A stretch of 7,917 bases of DNA from an uncultured Helcococcus sp. (GTDB lineage Bacteria; Bacillota; Clostridia; Tissierellales; Peptoniphilaceae), in NCBI RefSeq assembly GCF_946998255.1, contig NZ_CAMPYN010000049.1, positions 1 through 7,917 of the forward strand. Reading direction: 5' to 3'. The notes under the pieces were generated by a model. That model did no database searches, was not told the DNA's origin, and saw only the letters and a list, made by a program, of their open reading frames with translations. A program made the position numbers and the translations under genes. This document shows positions 5,800 to 7,917 of the stretch, piece after piece. Each line of letters begins with the position of its first letter. Position 1 is the stretch's first letter.

Positions 5800-6798
5800 T
5801 TATTTATTTACAATAAAGTCATCATCAGAAGTTTCTAAGAAGTTCTTTGATGAATTTAAAGCACCTTGTACTAGGTTAGCAACAGCTGTTTCTGTAAAGT
5901 AAGCTGTATGAGGTGTATATAAGATGTCATCTCTTTCTATTAATTTTAAGAATGTTTCATCTTCTATCTTTTGTCCTCTTAAGTCTTTTGGTACGAATGG
6001 TCCTTCAAATTCGTAAACATCTAAACCAACTCCTAGTAATTTACCGCTATCTAAGGCTCTAAATACTGCTTCTGTATCTACTAAGGCACCTCTACCTGAG
6101 TTGATTAGGATTGAATTGTCAGGCATTAGGCTTAAGAATTCATCATCAACCATGTGGTGGTTTTCTTTAGTAGCTGGCATGTGTAAAGTAACAACATCTG
6201 ATTGCTTTGCTAATTCTTCTACACTGTCAACATATGTTAGGTATTTTTCTGCTTCTTCATTTGGATATAAGTCAAAACCGATAACTTTTGCACCTAAACC
6301 ACTAAACAATTTAGCCGCTGCCCTACCGATTCTACCTGTACCTAAAATACCTACTGTTAAAGTTCTCATTTCTCTTGAAACTAATCTCTTTTCCCATGAG
6401 AAGTTATGTTCTTCAACATTTTTTACAATCTTTTTGATGTTTCTTGAAATGATTAAAGCTGCTGTTACAGCATGTTCTGCTATAGCATTTGGTGAATATG
6501 ATGGTACATTTGTAAGTTTAATATCTAATTCATTTAACTTATCTAATTTGTACATATCAAATCCTGCAGATCTTGTTGAAAAGATTTTTACACCATTTTC
6601 TGCTGCAAAGTCATAAACTGAGTCTGGAATTTCTTTGATTTGTGAAATACATACAGCATCAGCTCCTACTAACATATCTTTTGTACTTTCGTCTAAGTCC
6701 TTGTTAGTTACAACTAATTCTATATCAGAGTTTTCTTTTTTCCATTCTTCAACTGCTTTTTCTTCTACTTCTTTATAGTTAAAAAATACTATTTTCAT
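5800..6798 (-). CDS. D-2-hydroxyacid dehydrogenase, D-lactate dehydrogenase type
   Basis: A 332-residue NAD-dependent cytoplasmic enzyme that reduces a 2-oxoacid (pyruvate if a true D-lactate dehydrogenase) to the D-2-hydroxyacid, recycling NADH in fermentation. The length is typical. The Rossmann motif GTGRIG is at 153-158, with Asp176 placed to bind the NAD ribose. The catalytic triad is Arg236 (NSGRG), Glu265 (YEFEG) and His297 (TPHTAYFTE), each one residue beyond the Lactobacillus bulgaricus numbering. YSPNAIAEHAV (101-111) is the family's usual domain-junction sequence. The pocket position equivalent to Tyr52 of the Lactobacillus enzyme appears to be Ser52 here, so a substrate other than pyruvate, such as a branched or aromatic 2-oxoacid, is possible; I leave out a gene symbol for that reason. 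AAAGGAT at 6804-6810 supports the start. It is the second gene after the EIIC_2 membrane protein and is followed by a terminator. Confidence 0.92.
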   Translation of the reverse strand: MKIVFFNYKEVEEKAVEEWKKENSDIELVVTNKDLDESTKDMLVGADAVCISQIKEIPDSVYDFAAENGVKIFSTRSAGFDMYKLDKLNELDIKLTNVPSYSPNAIAEHAVTAALIISRNIKKIVKNVEEHNFSWEKRLVSREMRTLTVGILGTGRIGRAAAKLFSGLGAKVIGFDLYPNEEAEKYLTYVDSVEELAKQSDVVTLHMPATKENHHMVDDEFLSLMPDNSILINSGRGALVDTEAVFRALDSGKLLGVGLDVYEFEGPFVPKDLRGQKIEDETFLKLIERDDILYTPHTAYFTETAVANLVQGALNSSKNFLETSDDDFIVNK

Positions 6799-6810
6799 TA
6801 GTAATCCTTT

Positions 6811-7863
6811 CTATTTTTCTTGTCCATAAATAAAGATATCTCTATCGTATAATTTCAATACTTTTGTACATACTTTATCGATTAAGTATGCTGATACAAA
6901 TGGTATTACAAAGAATACTAAGGCTAATATCAATATGTTTTTGGCTACGCTTCCTTCCATAAATGATAAGGCATTTATAGGTCCTACAAGTCCTGAGAAA
7001 CCAAAACCTGCTGAAGCTGTTGTACCTTGGATGTTAAATAAATATGCTACCACACCTGTTACTATAGCATTAGCTATTAAAGGTATGTTCATAATTGGGT
7101 ATCTTAACCAGTTAGGCATAAACATTTTCATTGATCCTAAAAATACTGAAAGTGGAACACCTATCTTGTTTACATACATAGCCCCTACAACTAAAGTCAT
7201 AGCTGCTGATGCAATACCTAAGTTTGCAGCACCTGATGCTAGTCCTTCTAGGCCTACTGCGTAAGCAATAGCTACTGTAGATATTGGAGATACAATTATC
7301 AATGCAAATGATATTGATAATAAGATACTCATCAATAATGGTTGTAAGTCTGTAAAGTTTTGGATTATAGCACCTATAGCTGTTGTGATTTGTTTTACAT
7401 ATGGTAATAGCAGGGTTGAAAGTGTACCTACAATTAAAACTACTATTACTGGTGATAAAATCATTGTTAAGCTGCCTAATTTACCTCTGATTAAACTTAA
7501 TAGGTAAACTGCCATAGCTGCAGTGATCATTGTGTTTATCAAGTCACCTATACCTGTTGCTATAAGAGCACCATCGGTAGACACTAATAAACCTGAACCA
7601 ATCATAGTTGCAACACCAACTAAACCTGTTTCTATTGGTTGTAATTTAAATTGGTAACCAATAAATATACCAACTAGCAATGGTGTAGCTGCTTGTGATG
7701 CTAATAATATCGTATGAATTGTTTGGAATATTTGAGCTTGTGGCGCTAAAGCCTTAAATATTTCCCCTAAGATAGCATTTGGAATAAGACCAACTACTAT
7801 ACCCATTGCAGTACCGTTAAGGATTTTCATTAAAAATCCTTTTAATTCTATTTTATTTTCCAT
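6811..7863 (-). CDS. EIIC_2/PfoR-family membrane protein (annotated as PTS IIC subunit)
   Basis: A 350-residue, very hydrophobic protein with some eight to ten membrane segments. Conserved-looking loops are GDLINTMIT (106-114), SPISTVAIAYAVGLEGLASG (192-211), GSMKMFMPN (243-251) and SAGFGFSGLVGPINALSF (284-301). From memory these match the family grouping PTS EIIC_2 domains with PfoR, a membrane protein of Clostridium perfringens linked to perfringolysin expression. There is no EIIA or EIIB domain and no phosphorylatable Cys-containing IIB loop, so sugar phosphotransfer is unproven; no PTS partner genes lie in the window. AAGGAAGG at 7871-7878, seven bases upstream, supports the start. It is 12 nt ahead of the dehydrogenase gene and surely co-transcribed with it. 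It could be a carrier for an organic acid, a regulator-like membrane protein, or a real sugar permease using distant partners. Confidence 0.83.
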   Translation of the reverse strand: MENKIELKGFLMKILNGTAMGIVVGLIPNAILGEIFKALAPQAQIFQTIHTILLASQAATPLLVGIFIGYQFKLQPIETGLVGVATMIGSGLLVSTDGALIATGIGDLINTMITAAMAVYLLSLIRGKLGSLTMILSPVIVVLIVGTLSTLLLPYVKQITTAIGAIIQNFTDLQPLLMSILLSISFALIIVSPISTVAIAYAVGLEGLASGAANLGIASAAMTLVVGAMYVNKIGVPLSVFLGSMKMFMPNWLRYPIMNIPLIANAIVTGVVAYLFNIQGTTASAGFGFSGLVGPINALSFMEGSVAKNILILALVFFVIPFVSAYLIDKVCTKVLKLYDRDIFIYGQEK

Positions 7864-7881
7864 AAAATAACCTTCCTTTTC

Positions 7882-7917
7882 TTATAATTTCTCCTCATTC
7901 AATAGTACGCTTAAGAA
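7882..7917 (-). other. Possible 3' end of an upstream gene, or leader
   Basis: The last bases of the window, read on the minus strand, are open in one frame as FLSVLLNEEKL followed by TAA at 7882-7884, and in another as LKRTIE followed by TGA at 7895-7897. Either could be the tail of a gene placed just ahead of the EIIC_2 gene, or the stretch may be untranslated leader. No convincing promoter is visible (a TATAAG at 7881-7886 has no spaced -35). Too short to decide. Confidence 0.15.

Noticed and set aside
6101..6616. Plus-strand open frame of 171 codons
   Set aside because: It lies wholly opposite the dehydrogenase gene, whose catalytic motifs are unambiguous; the translation shows no recognisable domain and there is no ribosome site or promoter.
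6935..7264. Plus-strand open frame of 109 codons
   Set aside because: Antisense shadow of the EIIC_2 gene, with no initiation signals and no recognisable content.
7881..7905. Promoter for the EIIC_2 gene (TTGAAT with TATAAG)
   Set aside because: The two hexamers are only about 10 bases apart, too close for a sigma-A promoter; the real promoter may lie beyond the window.

Overview
This is a low-GC (roughly one third by eye), tightly packed chromosomal window. Every gene I can support lies on the minus strand, so transcription runs from high to low coordinates. Shine-Dalgarno sites of the AGGAG type, Gram-positive TRTGnTATAAT promoters and short hairpin-plus-U-tract terminators indicate a Firmicute. 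The mix of D-lactate dehydrogenase, a PfoR/EIIC_2 membrane protein and an M20 deacylase fits a fermentative anaerobic coccus such as Anaerococcus, Peptoniphilus or a relative, but I cannot fix the genus from sequence alone.

Layout in transcription order. (1) 7863-5800: an EIIC_2/PfoR-family membrane protein, followed after 12 nt by a D-2-hydroxyacid (D-lactate type) dehydrogenase, closed by a hairpin terminator at 5763-5788. (2) 5725-5444: a lone 93-residue membrane protein of unknown function, with its own promoter abutting the previous terminator and its own strong terminator at 5394-5434. (3) 5306-2864: a major facilitator transporter, followed after 10 nt by an M20 (ArgE/DapE-like) metallo-deacylase, with a promoter near 5350 and a terminator at 2803-2843. 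(4) 2723-1 and beyond: an ABC exporter half-transporter, then after 10 nt a membrane-anchored protein with a C-terminal J domain, then after 11 nt the start of msrA, which runs off the left edge.

How the genes may work together. Unit 1 pairs an orphan permease-like protein with NADH-linked interconversion of a 2-oxoacid and a D-2-hydroxyacid, which raises the possibility that the permease handles the acid rather than a sugar. Unit 3 looks like an uptake-and-hydrolysis pair for an N-acylated amino acid or small peptide-like compound. Unit 4 joins an exporter, a membrane-recruited DnaK co-chaperone and a methionine sulfoxide reductase, suggesting an envelope or oxidative protein-damage theme.

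I saw no RNA genes, CRISPR, insertion sequences, phage genes or attachment sites. No gene-free stretch exceeds 300 bases; the longest are about 140 bases (2724-2863 and 5307-5443), and both hold a promoter, a terminator or both. Nothing here is clearly a new defence or mobile system. The most interesting points are the gene pairings and the substrate-pocket difference in the dehydrogenase.
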